A stretch of DNA of 64,000 nucleotides from Psychroflexus salis (GCF_014640175.1 NZ_BMGL01000012.1:56023-120022); one strand, 5' to 3'. Positions 54,801 to 63,635 are shown, numbered from the stretch's first letter. Notes: a model not told the origin generated them from the letters alone. Numbers and translations are program-made.

Positions 54801-56305
54801 TTGTAAAGATTTTGCTCGTTATCTAAGTTAATTAAGCCTGTAAAATCCATATTAATGTTAGGGTCGTTAATTTTAAAATCACCATTAAACTCGGGCTCTT
54901 TTAATTTACCATTTACATTTATATTTCGATAGGTATACTTATTAATATCAATTTCAAATATTTTTCCTTGTAATTCTGTGTCTAAATATTTTCGTTTAAA
55001 TCCTTTGCCATCAATCTTTAAATCGAAACTTACAGAACCCAATTTTTCTTCTAGTAAAAGTTTGTTTAAAAGTACGTTATCAAAGCTTAAATCGCCTTGG
55101 TATTGTACATTTTGTTTGTTGTTTAAATCGGTAAAATTAAGTTTAACATCTGCGTTTCCTATGGCTGTAGTCGCTGTAAAATCTGAAGTTAAATTTACGC
55201 CATTTAACAAGGTGTATCCTTTAATATTAAAAACCCCAAAACGACTCAACTCTTCTGGTAAATTACCACCTAATAATCGAGGTAATAAGTTAGCTAAATC
55301 TGAATATTGGGTCTGTAAAACCGTAAAATTTCCTTCTAATATAAAATCATTTTCAGGATCAAACATATTCGAAAAGTATAGCTTTTCAGCTTTTATTTCA
55401 GAATTAATCATTCCTTTTAAAGCTATATTTTCTAAGCTAAATTGATTTAAGGTTCCTTTTAAGTTTGCATTAAATTGTATGCGTTCACCGTAACCAAATT
55501 CATTATATAATTTAGCTAAATCTGAAGTAGATAAGTCGGTTTTTCTGAATTCTGCATCCCATTGCACACGATTGTTGAAATCTGAAAAATCTCCATATTC
55601 GTAATTCATTATTACATCAGCTTGTATAGATGAAACATCGGTAATTAAATGAAGCTCTTTCAATTGAAGTTGATGTGGTGTATAACTAAAATTTGTTCTT
55701 AAATCTTCAATTTCGAATGTTCTACCTGTTGTCCCAGAAAGCTTCCGTATGCGTGTTGAAATGTCACTTCCATTAACTCTAAAGTCTTCAGCATCGAGTA
55801 CCATGTCTTGTATGCTGAACAATTCAGGATTTTCTTTAGCATAATCGGTAAATGAAAAATGTGTTTCGGTTGCTAAAATGAAATTTGCAGAGAGTCGAAA
55901 TGCATGGTTAGCTATTAATGAATCTTTTGGTTTATTCGTATCAAAACGATTTATAAACTGAATTAAATTATCTTCATCCTCATCTTTATATCGAACTAGA
56001 TTGAACCTAAGCCCATTAATTTCTGTGTTATTTAGTTGAACTGAATTATTCCAAAAAGAAGCTAAACTAATGAATGAAGTTGAAAACTTACGCATATAAA
56101 TTAATGTATCCTGCCGATGGTCTTCAACAAATACATTTCTTAAATTAATATCGCCATTTAACTTTACTTGAAGCGCTTCAACATCAATAGTAGTGTTGTA
56201 CTTGGCATTGATATTTTGTGTTAATTTTTTAGCAGTATAGGTCTGCACCTTTGGAATAGTAAAAACTACAACTACCAAAAGCAGGAATAACAATAAGGCA
56301 ATCAT
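51872..56305 (-). CDS. tamB: Translocation and assembly module protein TamB
   Basis: AsmA/TamB-like protein of 1477 residues. An N-terminal inner-membrane helix (LLLFLLLVVVVFTIPKV) is followed by a very long periplasmic beta-helical body and the C-terminal DUF490/TamB domain (about 1080-1440, with GTGNLLIEIDTNGKFNMFG and LDYRIQGRENTEIQAISLVA), then a Lys/Glu tail. TamB bridges the periplasm and serves outer-membrane protein or phospholipid transport. ATG 56305 is used, but the frame stays open to an in-frame TAA at 56342-56344; an ATT at 56336-56338 would give MKKFIRILGKIM in front, the more usual form, and fits the -7 box at 56372-56379 better. The gene diverges from tsaD. Confidence 0.92.
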   Translation of the reverse strand: MIALLLFLLLVVVVFTIPKVQTYTAKKLTQNINAKYNTTIDVEALQVKLNGDINLRNVFVEDHRQDTLIYMRKFSTSFISLASFWNNSVQLNNTEINGLRFNLVRYKDEDEDNLIQFINRFDTNKPKDSLIANHAFRLSANFILATETHFSFTDYAKENPELFSIQDMVLDAEDFRVNGSDISTRIRKLSGTTGRTFEIEDLRTNFSYTPHQLQLKELHLITDVSSIQADVIMNYEYGDFSDFNNRVQWDAEFRKTDLSTSDLAKLYNEFGYGERIQFNANLKGTLNQFSLENIALKGMINSEIKAEKLYFSNMFDPENDFILEGNFTVLQTQYSDLANLLPRLLGGNLPEELSRFGVFNIKGYTLLNGVNLTSDFTATTAIGNADVKLNFTDLNNKQNVQYQGDLSFDNVLLNKLLLEEKLGSVSFDLKIDGKGFKRKYLDTELQGKIFEIDINKYTYRNINVNGKLKEPEFNGDFKINDPNINMDFTGLINLDNEQNLYNFEAKINYLNLQETNLFTRDSISEIAGNVNINMQGKDINDLTGNIDLNNFIYRNENELLEFSNFKLTSRIEDDIKYIEVDSPDAIEGSLTGIFELTELPEITLNAFRNLYYRKKPVSLEKFAYVDFQFNINSKIVEAIFPQVRFDPGTSLEGSIVANENYFRLNFISPEIEAYNNVFTNINLQIDNKDPLLNTLVNIEKIKTPIYEASDLEIINQTQNDTLFIKANAVGGKNNQDKFQLKLYQTSTDQNELIFGLEKSNFKIKDYQWEIQKEKQQNNRLVIGENFQNIEFDSIVASHKNSFVKLNGIVRDSTYKNVSLDFNEVQLATITPTIDSLALAGIVNGKAYLFQDQGEYQPNIDFNIVDFSVNQTPLGKLALFANGKQGLENFDIKAALTRKNDTLFKTKGEIYKQNKTQFINAKLYTNNLDLSMFSPLGGDVISKMRGRLTGEVAVTNRLNAPNLEGTLLLQKGGLQIPYLNIDYDFLGNTEINVLKNAFIFTEVELKDTNYESTARLDGLIGHNNYSDWELDLNISGANFVALDTEFEDGKLYYGTAFITGYAEIIGPTDDLEINVNATTNKNTLFRIPLDDSEFLTDASFIYFLTEADKQAKAEGKSLEIRDVKGLSLNFDLDITEDAEVEIVVDQESGSTLRGRGTGNLLIEIDTNGKFNMFGDFEAKEGIYDFKYAGLVNKKFSVVPGGTLTWNGDPLQANMNVEAIYRTQANPAMILENPSINRDIPVEVKISLNGELVQPDINFDIDYPNLSSIIKSELDYRIQGRENTEIQAISLVAQGTFYNIEGIGGQGAITGNLVEGASGLIDKLFTDDEGKFKVGLDYTQAQRTPNQNQTGDRVGMSFQTQISDRVLINGRFGVPVGGTTESFVFGDVEINLLLNESGSLRANAFNRESDIQFIGEELAYTQGIGLSYSVDFQSLRDLVKKIINKPVKKQDQTEKESTEKMKNEKSVLPDYIELPSSLN

Positions 56306-56371
56306 GATTTTGCCAAGTATGCGTATAAACTTTTTAATAGCTTAAGGTTTAGTATAATTTATCAAGGAATT

Positions 56372-56379
56372 CAAATATA
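56372..56379 (-). promoter_or_regulatory. TAnnTTTG -7 box of tamB
   Basis: Minus strand TATATTTG, perfect match, with a TTTG about 22 bases upstream. It lies 33 bases from the ATT and 66 from the ATG candidate start. Confidence 0.5.
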
Positions 56380-56432
56380 ATGCTTTTTAAAAACAAGGCT
56401 TCAAATAATTTCAATTCTGCTACAAATTTAGT

Positions 56433-56440
56433 TAGCTTTG
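56433..56440 (+). promoter_or_regulatory. TAnnTTTG -7 box of the tsaD operon
   Basis: TAGCTTTG, perfect match, 28 bases before ATG 56469. No clear -33 TTG. Confidence 0.5.
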
Positions 56441-56468
56441 CCTGAATAATCGTTACAAAATAAACCAA

Positions 56469-57491
56469 ATGCAAAACAATGATTCCGTGTATATTTTAGG
56501 TATAGAATCTTCTTGCGATGATACATCGGCTGCTGTTTTACACCATAGGTTACCACTAAGTAATGTAATTGCCACACAAAAAGTACATGAAGCTTATGGT
56601 GGTGTAGTTCCCGAATTGGCTTCAAGAGCACATCAAAAAAACATTGTTCCAGTTGTATATCAAGCTTTAGCTGAAGCCGGTATTACTGCCAAAGAACTTT
56701 CTGCTATTGCTTATACGCAAGGCCCTGGTTTAATGGGCTCGTTGTTGGTTGGGGCTTCGTTTGCTAAATCTTTTGCCATGGCATTAAACATTCCATTAAT
56801 CGAAGTGAACCATATGCAGGCCCATTTGTTAGCTCATTTTATTGAAGACGATGCACAAAAATCACCCACTTTTCCGTTTCTAGGAATTACAATTAGTGGT
56901 GGGCATACACAAATTGTAAAGGTAGATTCTGCATTTAAGATGGATGTTATAGGAGAAACCTTAGACGATGCAATTGGCGAAGCTTTTGATAAGTGTGGTA
57001 AAATGATGAAGCTTGACTATCCCGCTGGCCCAATTATTGATAAATTAGCAGCAAAAGGAAATCCAACTGCTTTTCGTTTTTCAAAACCAAAAGTAGAAGG
57101 TTTAAACTTTTCATTTAGTGGTTTAAAAACAGCAGTATTGTATTTTTTACAACGAGAAACACAGAAAAATCCAAATTTCATTGAAGAACATATCAAGGAT
57201 ATATGTGCATCTTTTCAATATACCGCAGTTTCCATTTTAATGGATAAAATTAATGCAGCTATTGCACAAACTGGAATTAAAAACATAGCTATTGGAGGGG
57301 GAGTTTCTGCTAATTCTGCTATTCGAAAAGCTTTGTTAGAAGCCGATGCCAAGAACCAACTTATAGCATATATACCAAAATTTGAATATTGTACCGATAA
57401 TGCAGCTATGATTGCTATTGTTGGATACTATAAATTTAAAGAAAAAGATTTTGCCCAGCATAAACTTGCACAAGCTAGATTAACAATTTAA
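56469..57491 (+). CDS. tsaD: tRNA N6-adenosine threonylcarbamoyltransferase TsaD
   Basis: Transfers threonylcarbamoyl to A37 of ANN-decoding tRNAs with TsaB and TsaE. At 340 residues it has normal length. ILGIESSCDDTSAA (9-22), metal ligands His115 and His119 in NHMQAH, ISGGHTQIV, FDKCGKMM, FSFSGLKTA and the C-terminal GGGVSANSAIR and CTDNAAMI are present. It diverges from tamB and leads a plus-strand run with a PPIase, rsmE and DUF4159. Confidence 0.97.
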   Translation: MQNNDSVYILGIESSCDDTSAAVLHHRLPLSNVIATQKVHEAYGGVVPELASRAHQKNIVPVVYQALAEAGITAKELSAIAYTQGPGLMGSLLVGASFAKSFAMALNIPLIEVNHMQAHLLAHFIEDDAQKSPTFPFLGITISGGHTQIVKVDSAFKMDVIGETLDDAIGEAFDKCGKMMKLDYPAGPIIDKLAAKGNPTAFRFSKPKVEGLNFSFSGLKTAVLYFLQRETQKNPNFIEEHIKDICASFQYTAVSILMDKINAAIAQTGIKNIAIGGGVSANSAIRKALLEADAKNQLIAYIPKFEYCTDNAAMIAIVGYYKFKEKDFAQHKLAQARLTI

Positions 57492-57538
57492 AAAAAATAT
57501 TTTAACCTAAACTATTCAAACTATTTACAAACCAACTT

Positions 57539-58162
57539 ATGAAACATTTTTTATTTACTATTATTTTAATTTCTACAGTATCCAGTTTTGCACAAAGCAG
57601 ATTATTTAACCAATCGTATAATGAATTAGAAGGATTTGGTTTTAGCAGCGAAGAAATTGCCGAATATGAAAATGAAGGCGAACTTGAAGTTTTTAATGAA
57701 GCAAAACACAGCACCAAACTGGCTTCGATTTTATTCGATAAAAAAATAGGGAAGAAGCACAAAGAAAAAACACGAACTGGTAAAAAAAATTACGAAGTAA
57801 TTGCCGAACGAGAAGTAATGCATTACCGAATTAATTATATCTTTTTAGACGGGAACAAAATGTCAGAAAAAGCTATACAGCGCATGCGAGCGAAAATAAA
57901 CGAAATGTTAGACAAAGGTATTCAATTCGAATCGCTTGCAAGACAGTATTCTATGGATGCTAACGCCTACAATGGCGGAGATTCTGGATGGTTTAAAAAA
58001 GAAAGAACAGTGCCTATTTTCTTTTCTAAAATTACCGACCCTAAATTACTTGCCAACGAAGTTTACTCAATAGATTTACCAGATGCTAATTGGCATTATT
58101 TGGTTAAAAAAACTTTTACACCAACTACTCTTCGAGAAATATTAGTTTTAATATACGAATAA
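57539..58162 (+). CDS. Secreted parvulin-type (PpiC) peptidyl-prolyl isomerase
   Basis: Protein of 207 residues with signal peptide MKHFLFTIILISTVSSFAQ. A parvulin domain lies about 95-205: MHYRINYIFLDGNKMSEKA, then the core SLARQYSMDANAYNGGDSGWFKK (family pattern A-x-x-Y-S-x-D) and a C-terminal strand YLVKKTFTPTTLREILVL. The domain is short and the family's usual H-L-L/H-I-L histidines are partly replaced (MHYRINYIF), so activity is uncertain. It is a periplasmic chaperone candidate, and lies 47 bases after tsaD. Confidence 0.8.
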   Translation: MKHFLFTIILISTVSSFAQSRLFNQSYNELEGFGFSSEEIAEYENEGELEVFNEAKHSTKLASILFDKKIGKKHKEKTRTGKKNYEVIAEREVMHYRINYIFLDGNKMSEKAIQRMRAKINEMLDKGIQFESLARQYSMDANAYNGGDSGWFKKERTVPIFFSKITDPKLLANEVYSIDLPDANWHYLVKKTFTPTTLREILVLIYE

Positions 58163-58165
58163 TTT

Positions 58166-58876
58166 ATGCAGCTTTTTTATCACTCTTTGCTAAACCTTGA
58201 ATGTAAACAAGTTGTTTTTTCAAAACATGAAAGTCAACATATTGTAAAAGTTTTACGCAAACAAGTGGGAGATGAAATTGAAGTAACCAATGGTTTAGGC
58301 GATTGGTTTTTATGTAAAATTACGCAAGCTCAACCCAAAGCTTGCCATATTGAAATTTTAAAACACAAGTATTATCCTAAAAACCACAATTATGTTTTAC
58401 ATATGCTTGTTGCTCCTACCAAAAGCAACGATCGTTTTGAATGGTTTTTAGAAAAAGCAACTGAAATCGGCGTAGATGAAATTACTCCAATTTTAACTGA
58501 AAATTCTGAGCGAAAGCGAATAAAAATAGAGCGATATGAAAAAATTATTCTAAGTGCAATGAAGCAATCACTTCAGTTTCATCTTCCTAAAATAAACAAC
58601 TTAACACGTTTTGAAAATGCTTTAAATGTAAATAGTCAAGTTAAATACATTGCACATTGTGAAGATTATTTAAAACAACAGGATTTGCTTCATGCTATTG
58701 TACCCCATCAAAATTATGCTATATTAATAGGACCTGAAGGCGATTTTAGCTCACAAGAGATTCAAGCGGCTCTAAAACATAATTTTAAAGCTATTCGTTT
58801 AGGCAAAAATAGATTACGAACTGAAACAGCAGCTATAGTGGCATGTCATACTTTCTCAATTAAAAATTCAATTTAA
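58166..58876 (+). CDS. rsmE: 16S rRNA (uracil1498-N3)-methyltransferase RsmE
   Basis: SPOUT methyltransferase of 236 residues: N-terminal PUA-like part (HESQHIVKVLRKQVGDEIEV), LVAPTKSNDRFEWFLEKATE, the knot motif LIGPEGDFSSQEI and RLGKNRLRTETAA. It follows the PPIase gene by three bases and precedes the DUF4159 gene by two. Confidence 0.95.
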   Translation: MQLFYHSLLNLECKQVVFSKHESQHIVKVLRKQVGDEIEVTNGLGDWFLCKITQAQPKACHIEILKHKYYPKNHNYVLHMLVAPTKSNDRFEWFLEKATEIGVDEITPILTENSERKRIKIERYEKIILSAMKQSLQFHLPKINNLTRFENALNVNSQVKYIAHCEDYLKQQDLLHAIVPHQNYAILIGPEGDFSSQEIQAALKHNFKAIRLGKNRLRTETAAIVACHTFSIKNSI

Positions 58877-58878
58877 TA

Positions 58879-59526
58879 ATGTATCGTTTTTTTGTAAGTT
58901 GTTTGTTGTTGATTAGTAGTTTTGGTTTTAGCCAAGAAATTGCACTTTTAAAATATCAAGGTGGTGGTGATTGGTATAGTAATCCTACCGCATTACCCAA
59001 TTTAATAAATTTTAGTAATCAACAAATTGGCACCGCTATCGACCCAAAACCCATTACAGTTGAAACAGCAAGTCCAGATTTGTTTAATTATGCTTTTGTG
59101 TATATGACAGGGCACGGTAATGTTTTCTTTTCAGAAGAGGATGCAAAGAATCTAAAAGATTATTTACTAAGTGGAGGCTTTTTGTTGGTAGATGATAATT
59201 ACGGAATGGCACCTTATTTTAAGGAAGCTATAAAGACTGTTTTTCCAGATAAAGAATTGGTAGAATTACCTGTTACACATCCAATTTTTAATTCACATTT
59301 TAAATTCCCAAAAGGCTTACCCAAAATCCATGAACACGATGGTTTACCACCACAAGCATTTGGAATTTTTGATAAAGATAGGCTTTTACTTTTGTTTACT
59401 TTTGAAAGTGATTTAGGCAACGGCTGGGAAGACCCCGAAGTACATAACGACCCTGAAGAAGTGAGAGAAAAAGCTTTACAAATGGGAGCAAACTTAGTAA
59501 AACACGTTTTTATAAGCGAACCCTAA
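58879..59526 (+). CDS. Secreted DUF4159 domain protein
   Basis: Protein of 215 residues with signal peptide (MYRFFVSCLLLISSFGFSQ) and a DUF4159 domain: YQGGGDWYSNPTALPNLI, FVYMTGHGNVFFSEEDAKNL, LLSGGFLLVDDNYG and the C-terminal NGWEDPEVHND. DUF4159 has a glutamine-amidotransferase-like fold without known activity and is common in Bacteroidota next to MoxR/DUF58 or RsmE genes. It ends the tsaD run. Confidence 0.85.
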   Translation: MYRFFVSCLLLISSFGFSQEIALLKYQGGGDWYSNPTALPNLINFSNQQIGTAIDPKPITVETASPDLFNYAFVYMTGHGNVFFSEEDAKNLKDYLLSGGFLLVDDNYGMAPYFKEAIKTVFPDKELVELPVTHPIFNSHFKFPKGLPKIHEHDGLPPQAFGIFDKDRLLLLFTFESDLGNGWEDPEVHNDPEEVREKALQMGANLVKHVFISEP

Positions 59527-59662
59527 AATCTTGCTAAGCACAAATTATAAATACATACAATGCTTATGAAACTGTTTTATGATTTTATGAGCAAAACACA
59601 TTTCTTTAGCTTCTTTTTCAACATTTAAGTGGGTGTTTTTCCAACCATTCTATCACAAAAAA

Positions 59663-59695
59663 AGCGTCAAAAAAATGAATGTTTTTTTTGACGCT
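59663..59695. terminator. Hairpin between DUF4159 and HtrA genes
   Basis: AGCGTC followed by seven A (59663-59675) pairs with eight T followed by GACGCT (59682-59695); loop of six bases. The A/T tracts are inside the stem, so it works in either direction. It lies between convergent genes. Confidence 0.7.
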
Positions 59696-59739
59696 GATTA
59701 CTACTCATACGAATATTTCACCTAGCATCTAATCCCTTC

Positions 59740-61143
59740 TTACCTAAAAATATAAGTCTTTTCTTTGCCACTGGGTCCTTTGAATGTTACTTTTAAAGGA
59801 TCTGAGAATGCCTTTTTAGAAATCACATCCTCCACATCTTTTACATTTTTAACAGGTGTATCATTAATTTCTGTAATTAATATTCCAGTTAAGTTTTCTG
59901 AAGCCAATCGTTGCGAAAGCACTCGGTTAATTCTTACTCCATACTCGGCTTTAAATTCTTTTAATTCTGAAGCAGAAGCATTGCTTACTTCAATACCTAA
60001 ATCTTCAATTTTATATACTTCAAAAATACTTAATTCAACAAGAGTTTCTCTTTGTTTATTATTTCTTAAGTAAGTAACTTCGACTGTTTCACCAGGGTTT
60101 TTGGTACTGATGTATCCTGTTAAATCTGCAAATTTTCTAATTTTAATCTGATCGATTTGCGTTATAATGTCTCCTTCTTTTAAGCCAGCTTCATTTGCTC
60201 CAGAATTTTCATCAACACTACCCACATAAAATCCTTGTGTAACATCCAAATTGAGTTCTTTTGCATTTTTTCCGTCTAAATCAACACCTCGAACACCTAA
60301 AACTGCTTTTCTTACACTGCCAAACTCCATAATATCTTCTATAATTTTTTTAGCATTGTTGCTCGGTATTGCAAAAGAATAACCTATAAATGAACCCGTT
60401 TGCGAGGTAATGGCAGTATTAATTCCAATAAGTTCTCCGCGTTTATTGACCAATGCACCGCCGCTGTTTCCAGGATTTACGGCAGCATCAGTTTGAATAA
60501 ACGACTGCATTCCCGCTTTTCTTGGATCTAAATTTCTTGCTTTTGCACTCACAATTCCAGCGGTAACGGTTGATGTTAAATTAAACGGATTGCCTACGGC
60601 TAAAACCCATTCGCCTAGTTGCAATTGATTGGAATCGCCAAAAGTTAGGTATTCTAAATTTTCAGCTTCAATTTTTAAAACTGCTAAATCATTTTCAGCT
60701 GCTTGACCTAAAACTTCAGCTTTATAAACTTCATTGTTGTTTAAAGTGATTTCTACTTCTGTAGCACCTTCAATTACATGGTTGTTAGTTACAATTAAAC
60801 CATCTGGACTTATAATTACACCCGAACCCATTCCACGAACGGCTTTACGTTCTGGACCACTACCAAAGTGATATTCAAAAATATTTCTTGGCACTCTTGC
60901 GGTGCTAACATTCTTAACATGCACTACAGCATGTACCGTATTTTCTGCAGCTAAAGTAAAGTCTGGCAGCTCTGTTTCACTAGTAGTTGATAGATTGTAA
61001 GAAGTAGGCACAATTGGAGTTTGTAAATTTGTGTTTTCTGGTAGATGAAAATTTGTTTCATTTTCAAAGAAAAACTGATATCCCAATAAAGTTAAACTGC
61101 CCGCTAAAATGCTAACAATAAAAAATCCCATGTATCTTTTCAT
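59740..61143 (-). CDS. degP: Do/HtrA family periplasmic serine protease
   Basis: Trypsin-like envelope protease and chaperone of 467 residues with an N-terminal membrane anchor or signal (MGFFIVSILAGSLTLLGYQF). The catalytic triad is His122 (TNNHVIEGA), Asp152 (ENDLAVLK) and Ser227 (NPGNSGGAL). Two PDZ domains follow at about 280-365 and 375-465. It degrades misfolded exported proteins. DegQ or DegS are alternatives; two PDZ domains argue against DegS. It is a single gene convergent with the DUF4159 gene and divergent from dapF. Confidence 0.95.
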   Translation of the reverse strand: MKRYMGFFIVSILAGSLTLLGYQFFFENETNFHLPENTNLQTPIVPTSYNLSTTSETELPDFTLAAENTVHAVVHVKNVSTARVPRNIFEYHFGSGPERKAVRGMGSGVIISPDGLIVTNNHVIEGATEVEITLNNNEVYKAEVLGQAAENDLAVLKIEAENLEYLTFGDSNQLQLGEWVLAVGNPFNLTSTVTAGIVSAKARNLDPRKAGMQSFIQTDAAVNPGNSGGALVNKRGELIGINTAITSQTGSFIGYSFAIPSNNAKKIIEDIMEFGSVRKAVLGVRGVDLDGKNAKELNLDVTQGFYVGSVDENSGANEAGLKEGDIITQIDQIKIRKFADLTGYISTKNPGETVEVTYLRNNKQRETLVELSIFEVYKIEDLGIEVSNASASELKEFKAEYGVRINRVLSQRLASENLTGILITEINDTPVKNVKDVEDVISKKAFSDPLKVTFKGPSGKEKTYIFR

Positions 61144-61273
61144 AATATTTAATTTTATAATTATAAATTTTTGATGAATACTTTGATTTAATAAACGCTA
61201 AATTATTTTGAATCGTCTACGTTTAAAATGTTTTTAACTACATTTTAACCCACTTAAAAATACTTACAAATTG

Positions 61274-61281
61274 TATATTTG
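61274..61281 (+). promoter_or_regulatory. TAnnTTTG -7 box of dapF
   Basis: TATATTTG, perfect match, 17 bases before the TTG start at 61299. It supports that non-ATG start. Confidence 0.6.
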
Positions 61282-61298
61282 CCCTTAAAATAGCTATT

Positions 61299-62087
61299 TT
61301 GAAAACATCTTTTTATAAATACCAAGGCGCAGGAAACGATTTTATTATGGTAGATAATCGTAATCTTGAATTTAAAGCTAGCACAGCTTTAATTGCTAAA
61401 TTATGCAATAGACGTTTCGGTATTGGAGCTGATGGTTTGATTTTATTAGAGAATGAAGTAGAAAATTCAGTCGATTTTAAAATGGTTTATTACAATTCAG
61501 ATGGTAATGAAAGTACGCTTTGTGGTAACGGTGGTCGTTGCATTGTAGCTTTCGCAAAACAATTAGGCATCATTCAAAAAAGTTGTCATTTTATGGCGAT
61601 TGATGGCTTACATCAAGCGCATTTTGAAGCAGAATTGGTAAGTTTATCTATGCCAGATGTTCATCTTATACAATCTTATCATTCAGAAAGTTTTTATTTA
61701 AATACTGGATCTCCACATCATGTTGATTTTTTGTCAAGTATTGCAGGTCTTGATGTACAAAAAGAAGGTGCTCGTATTAGAAATTCAAATTTATACGGAA
61801 AAGCAGGCAGCAATATCAATTTTGTTGAAGTGCAAGATAATTTTATGAAAATACGCACCTACGAACGTGGTGTTGAAGATGAAACCTTAGCTTGTGGAAC
61901 AGGAGTAACTGCCGCAGCAATAGCAGCACATTTTGCAAAAAAAATAACGGGGAACGAAGTTGCTGTACAAGCCATAGGTGGAGATTTAGCCGTTCGTTTT
62001 TTATTGCAAAATCAAGTGTATACTCATATAGAATTAGTCGGACCGGCTAAATTTGTTTTTAAAGGAGAAATAGAATGCGAAGCTTAA
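61299..62087 (+). CDS. dapF: Diaminopimelate epimerase
   Basis: Converts LL- to meso-diaminopimelate for lysine and peptidoglycan, 262 residues. The start is TTG 61299: translation gives MKTSFYKYQGAGNDFIMVD, the exact family beginning, and the first ATG falls inside this conserved motif. The catalytic pair is Cys75 (CGNGGRC) and Cys199 (ACGTG). It overlaps the acetyltransferase gene by 13 bases and heads a run with GNAT and mltG. Confidence 0.96.
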   Translation: MKTSFYKYQGAGNDFIMVDNRNLEFKASTALIAKLCNRRFGIGADGLILLENEVENSVDFKMVYYNSDGNESTLCGNGGRCIVAFAKQLGIIQKSCHFMAIDGLHQAHFEAELVSLSMPDVHLIQSYHSESFYLNTGSPHHVDFLSSIAGLDVQKEGARIRNSNLYGKAGSNINFVEVQDNFMKIRTYERGVEDETLACGTGVTAAAIAAHFAKKITGNEVAVQAIGGDLAVRFLLQNQVYTHIELVGPAKFVFKGEIECEA

Positions 62088-62602
62088 AAGGGAACAAAGT
62101 AATTTTACGTGCTTTAGAGCCAGAAGATTTATTGTTTTTAGACGAAATTGAGAACAATGAAAAATATTGGCATTTAAGCAACAGCCAAACCCCTTTTTCA
62201 AAATATGTTTTGAAACGCTATTTGGAGCATGCCCTAGAAGATATTTATACATCAAAACAACTGCGTTTAGTAATTACGAACTTAAATGAAAATGCAGTAG
62301 GATTTATCGATTTATACGATTTTGACCCCAAAAACAATAGAGCAGGGGTGGGAATTATAATTCACGAAAAATTCAGACAAAAAGGCTTTGCTTTTGAAGC
62401 ACTCGATATTTTAACCAATTATGCTTTTGCTCACTTAAACTTGCATCAATTATATGCTGGTATTAATCATAATAATATAGCGAGTTTACAATTATTTCAA
62501 AAATTAGATTTTGAAATAGTCGGTTTAAAAAAAGAATGGAATTATTTTAACGATGCTTACCACGACGAATATTTACTTCAAAAAATAAAAAATGCACTTT
62601 AA
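62075..62602 (+). CDS. GNAT family N-acetyltransferase
   Basis: Protein of 175 residues of the RimJ/RimL/SpeG-like GNAT group: VILRALEPEDLLFLDEIENN (10-29), VGIIIHEKFRQKGFAFEAL (acetyl-CoA loop of the form R-x-K-G-F-A) and LYAGINHNNIASLQLFQKLDF. The substrate could be a protein N-terminus or a polyamine and is not decidable here. It overlaps both dapF and mltG (11 bases). Confidence 0.88.
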   Translation: MRSLKGNKVILRALEPEDLLFLDEIENNEKYWHLSNSQTPFSKYVLKRYLEHALEDIYTSKQLRLVITNLNENAVGFIDLYDFDPKNNRAGVGIIIHEKFRQKGFAFEALDILTNYAFAHLNLHQLYAGINHNNIASLQLFQKLDFEIVGLKKEWNYFNDAYHDEYLLQKIKNAL

Positions 62603-63635
62603 AAAAATTATTTTACTTATCGCCGTTATTGGTTTATTAGCAATTGGCGGATTTAGCTATTACATCTATCAAACTATTTTTTCGCCTAACACATCCTTTA
62701 GCGAAGACCAAAAAGAAGTATTTATTAAATCTGATGCTACTTATCGTGATGTATATTACCAACTTAAACCTTTGTTGAAAAACCCAGACGGATTTCATAA
62801 AGTGGCGAATAAGAAAAAATATTCTACCAATGTAAAAGCTGGTCGCTATATGTTGAAAAAAGGAATGAACAACAACGACATTGTTAATATTTTACGTTCT
62901 GCTAATTTACCCATTCAGGTCAGTTTTAATAATCAAGATTTTGCTGAATTGTTAGCTGGAAGAATTGCTGAACAAATTGAAGCTGATAGTTTGAGTATTT
63001 TGAAAGCTATAAAAGATAAAGCTTTTCTTCAAAAAAACAACTTATCGGAAGCAACACAACTTAATATTTACCTACCCAACACTTATGAAATGTATTGGAA
63101 TACTTCAGCAGAAGAATTTAGAGCGCGAATGTGGAAAGAATACCAAAAGTTTTGGAATAAAAAACGAACAGACAAAGCAGCTCAATTAAAATTAACTCCA
63201 AACAATGTAATTACCTTAGCATCTATCGTGCAGAAAGAAACTGCAAAAGTAGACGAACGTCCTAAAGTAGCTGGTGTGTATTTAAATAGATTAAAACGCG
63301 GAATGAAGTTACAAGCTGACCCGACAGTAATTTATGCGTTAAAGAAAACTCAACAAAATTTTGATACCATAATCAAGCGGGTTTTATTCAAAGATTTGCA
63401 AATCGATTCGCCTTACAACACTTATGCATATGCTGGCTTGCCACCAGGACCCATCGCCATGCCAGACATCAGTTCTATCGAAGCAGTTTTAAATGCAGAG
63501 CAACACGATTATTATTATTTTGTAGCTGATTTAGAACGCGTTGGTTATCACAAATTCGCTAAAACCTTAGCGCAGCATAACCGCAACGCAGCAACATACC
63601 GACAATGGATGAATAAACAACGTGTTTACCGCTAG
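62592..63635 (+). CDS. mltG: Endolytic murein transglycosylase MltG
   Basis: Inner-membrane peptidoglycan lytic transglycosylase of 347 residues. An N-terminal helix (IILLIAVIGLLAIGGFSYYI) is followed by a LysM-like part, then the YceG domain with ASIVQKETAKVDERPKVAGV; Glu216 of that motif is the expected catalytic acid. LQADPTVIYAL, DSPYNTYAYAGLPPGPIAMP and FVAD are conserved. It releases or terminates nascent glycan strands. With dapF it forms a small cell-wall operon. Confidence 0.96.
   Translation: MHFKKIILLIAVIGLLAIGGFSYYIYQTIFSPNTSFSEDQKEVFIKSDATYRDVYYQLKPLLKNPDGFHKVANKKKYSTNVKAGRYMLKKGMNNNDIVNILRSANLPIQVSFNNQDFAELLAGRIAEQIEADSLSILKAIKDKAFLQKNNLSEATQLNIYLPNTYEMYWNTSAEEFRARMWKEYQKFWNKKRTDKAAQLKLTPNNVITLASIVQKETAKVDERPKVAGVYLNRLKRGMKLQADPTVIYALKKTQQNFDTIIKRVLFKDLQIDSPYNTYAYAGLPPGPIAMPDISSIEAVLNAEQHDYYYFVADLERVGYHKFAKTLAQHNRNAATYRQWMNKQRVYR

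Noticed and set aside
54978..55445. 155-codon plus-strand frame
   Set aside because: Antisense to tamB; Lys/Ser/Phe-rich shadow translation without a start context.
59545..59649. 34-codon minus-strand frame (NVEKEAKEMCFAHKIIKQF)
   Set aside because: Protein-like composition but no start codon before an internal ATG leaving 18 codons; probably chance or an unrecognisable gene remnant.
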